The notes under the pieces are model-generated. The model saw only the letters and a program-made list of their open reading frames with translations, was not told the origin of the DNA and searched no databases. This document shows, piece by piece, positions 62,931 through 64,000 of a DNA stretch of 64,000 nt (its first letter is position 1; every line of letters starts with the position of its first letter). Made by a program: the position numbers and the translations under genes. The stretch is taken from positions 631,680 to 695,679 of the forward strand of contig CAUYUJ010018616.1 in assembly GCA_963575745.1 (NCBI GenBank), given 5' to 3'. The stretch is from Prorocentrum cordatum. Its lineage: Eukaryota; Sar; Dinophyceae; Prorocentrales; Prorocentraceae.

Positions 62931-63098
62931 TGGCTTCAAGATGACCCCTATGGTCCCACGATATCGTCAGGGTTCTGTCCAAGAAAGCTGCGTCCTCATC
63001 AGCTCAAGGCTTCGCTGCGTCGAAGCCAACGGACAAATTCGAGGTGCCAGATGCAAGTGTTCTAGGTGCCACTTAGGGCGGTTTTGGTTTTCCAGGCG

Positions 63099-63639
63099 TC
63101 CATGCTGGGAATAAAACGTCGGGGGTCTGGGATAAAAGGGACGGCTGGCTCATGGGCTCGGGGGACTGCTTGCTCATGTGTAGTCCAAAACCCGAGGGGT
63201 TCAGGTTAAGAAGCCGGAACCGCAGGGTAGCCCCGGAGGTCGTTCCGGCTTCCAGGAAAAATCCCCGGCGGGGCTTGCTTGAGCCAGAAGCGGGTCCCGA
63301 AAGACCTCTCTTCTAAGCGTTTCCCAATATACGCGTGCCGGGAAGCTCTCCAGGTCATTCGGAAGCTATCTCGCCAGGTCCTTCCAGAGTGCTTCGCCAG
63401 GCCTTTCCGGGGATGTGTCGTCGATAGATCGGCGATGAATTCCCAAGCAGCGACGTGCGCACGGTCCTGGTCGGGGTGGTGAGGCCCCCAGGCCCGGATC
63501 GGCGAGGCATGGTCGCTCGGGGAGGCGACGCTTCCCCCCCTGTGTGCCAGGCCCCCTCGGTCACTGCCCACTGCGGGGGCTGCCTGGCTCTCGGGCTGCA
63601 GCGCGGGCCTCCAGCAGCCGTTCGGGACGATTCCCGCAC
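63099..63639. other. Spacer; open frames not assignable
   Basis: Both strands have open frames of 70-150 codons at 63200-63670 without recognisable motifs; no splice-bounded exon could be defended. Confidence 0.3.
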
Positions 63640-63806
63640 CCCAGAACCTAAACCTCCATCGCATTGAAAACATCAAGACGGAGGTTTTTCTCGATTTTCG
63701 GCCTCTGGCGGGCCTCGCCGGGCCCCGGGACCGTCAAAAAACGACTCAGGATGAAAAACCGGTCCTGGGGAATGGGTCGAGACTTCCGGAGACCCCGTAT
63801 TTGAAA
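63640..63806 (-). repeat. Family R6, uninterrupted copy (empty site for M1)
   Basis: Read on minus: TGATTTTTTCAAATACGGGG, AGTCTCGACCCATTCCCCAG, GACCGGTTTTTCATCCTGAG, GGTCCCGGGGCCCGGCGAGG, CCCGCCAGAGGCCGAAAAT, CCTCCGTCTTGATGTTTTCA. Where 41.8 kb has TAT-M1-TAT, this copy reads straight through. Confidence 0.8.
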
Positions 63807-63807
63807 A

Positions 63808-63949
63808 AATCATGGAAGCGGATCTGTGGGAAGCGCTCTCCACGAGGCAGAGCTGATGGAAGCTGCCCTGGGCAGCGAGAACTTCCTGAGCTTCGTTGGT
63901 CCGATCCATGTAGCCCTTGCTAGCGTGGCCCGGGCCCCGCTGGCCGACT
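63808..63949 (+). CDS. Candidate terminal exon
   Basis: Directly after the R6 element, plus frame GSVGSALHEAELMEAALGSE, NFLSFVGPIHVALASVARAP, LAD and stop. An AG (GGAAG) lies at the start. Protein-like composition, family unknown. An R6 element just upstream would then be intronic. Confidence 0.3.
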
Positions 63950-64000
63950 GATCCCCCCTATAGACGGGAATGTGGGCTGTTCCCGTCGGGCTTCGAGGGG

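Larger units (their letters stand above)
61212..63098. mobile_element. 1.9-kb element with ~220-bp inverted ends and inner palindromes
   Basis: The left arm 61212-61432 (AAAACCAAAACCGCCCTAA, GGCACCTAGAAC, CTTCGACGCAGCGAAGCC, TTGGGACCATAGGGGTCATC) is repeated inverted at 62886-63098. Inside, 61960-62340 is another long inverted repeat centred on GGTAATCCAATGAGCCTGAC. That in turn contains hairpins such as TTGCTCATTG...CAATGAGCAA (61828-61863). No transposase frame was found. It may be a non-autonomous DNA transposon or folded-back duplication. Confidence 0.55.

Noticed and set aside
1-64000. tRNA, rRNA, spliced-leader RNA or telomere repeats
   Set aside because: I looked for T-loop-like GGTTCGAxTCC, the SL core (CCATTTTGGCTCAAG) and TTTAGGG runs and found none convincing; a covariance-model scan would be needed to exclude tRNAs.

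Overview
The window looks like nuclear DNA of a dinoflagellate-type protist; the genus cannot be fixed from sequence alone. The clues are high GC, very long triplet microsatellites, dense degenerate CCCAAGA-type spacer repeats, sparse and often short exons, a pyrimidine tract plus AG upstream of the one clear gene (as expected for spliced-leader trans-splicing), a probable GC-AG intron, and an EEP endonuclease/reverse transcriptase LINE carrying C2H2 fingers. Nothing suggests a bacterium or a virus. Most long open frames are shadows of GC-rich or microsatellite DNA. Layout: 0-4.7 kb holds a possible targeting-peptide exon, one copy of a small inverted-repeat element and minisatellites. 4.7-7.3 kb is a decayed LINE (minus strand: an ORF1-like frame with a frameshift, then a broken endonuclease domain). 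7.4-23 kb is spacer and tandem repeats with one DEDDy exonuclease-type exon at 12.2-12.5 kb. 23-31 kb carries small hairpin elements, minisatellites and a few candidate exons. 31.5-36.3 kb is the best host gene. 37-41 kb is satellite DNA, including a ~223-bp higher-order array. 41-44 kb is a cluster of short mobile-looking elements, one nested in another. 44.1-49.1 kb is a long, apparently intact LINE. 49.5-50.3 kb holds minus-strand exons with exonuclease motifs I and II. 50-64 kb is packed with short inverted-repeat elements, GGA and CAT microsatellites, an ~88-bp satellite, and several candidate exons at 57.3, 59.3-59.7, 60.5-60.9 and 63.8 kb. Main gene: two minus-strand frames join across a predicted 534-bp intron into one reading frame of 1359 residues. 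It would encode a signal peptide, a Pro/Gly/Ala-rich stalk, a periplasmic-binding-protein type I (ANF/GABA-B-receptor-like) ligand-binding domain, GCC2/GCC3 cysteine-rich repeats, a transmembrane helix, two more hydrophobic segments and a C-terminal TIR-like domain (short motifs VSHYWG and SWCLFE). This is a class-C-GPCR-like ectodomain with no seven-helix core, apparently coupled to a TIR-like effector. Second theme: many unrelated short (110-270 bp) element families with terminal inverted repeats. Four insertions from three families show clean 3-bp target duplications (TAT, AAC, GTG, AGA), and one is supported by a related empty site inside the window. They resemble the introner/MITE elements known from dinoflagellates and may share one integration machinery. 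Coordinates of exons outside the receptor gene and the LINE are approximate, because transcripts would be needed to fix splice sites.
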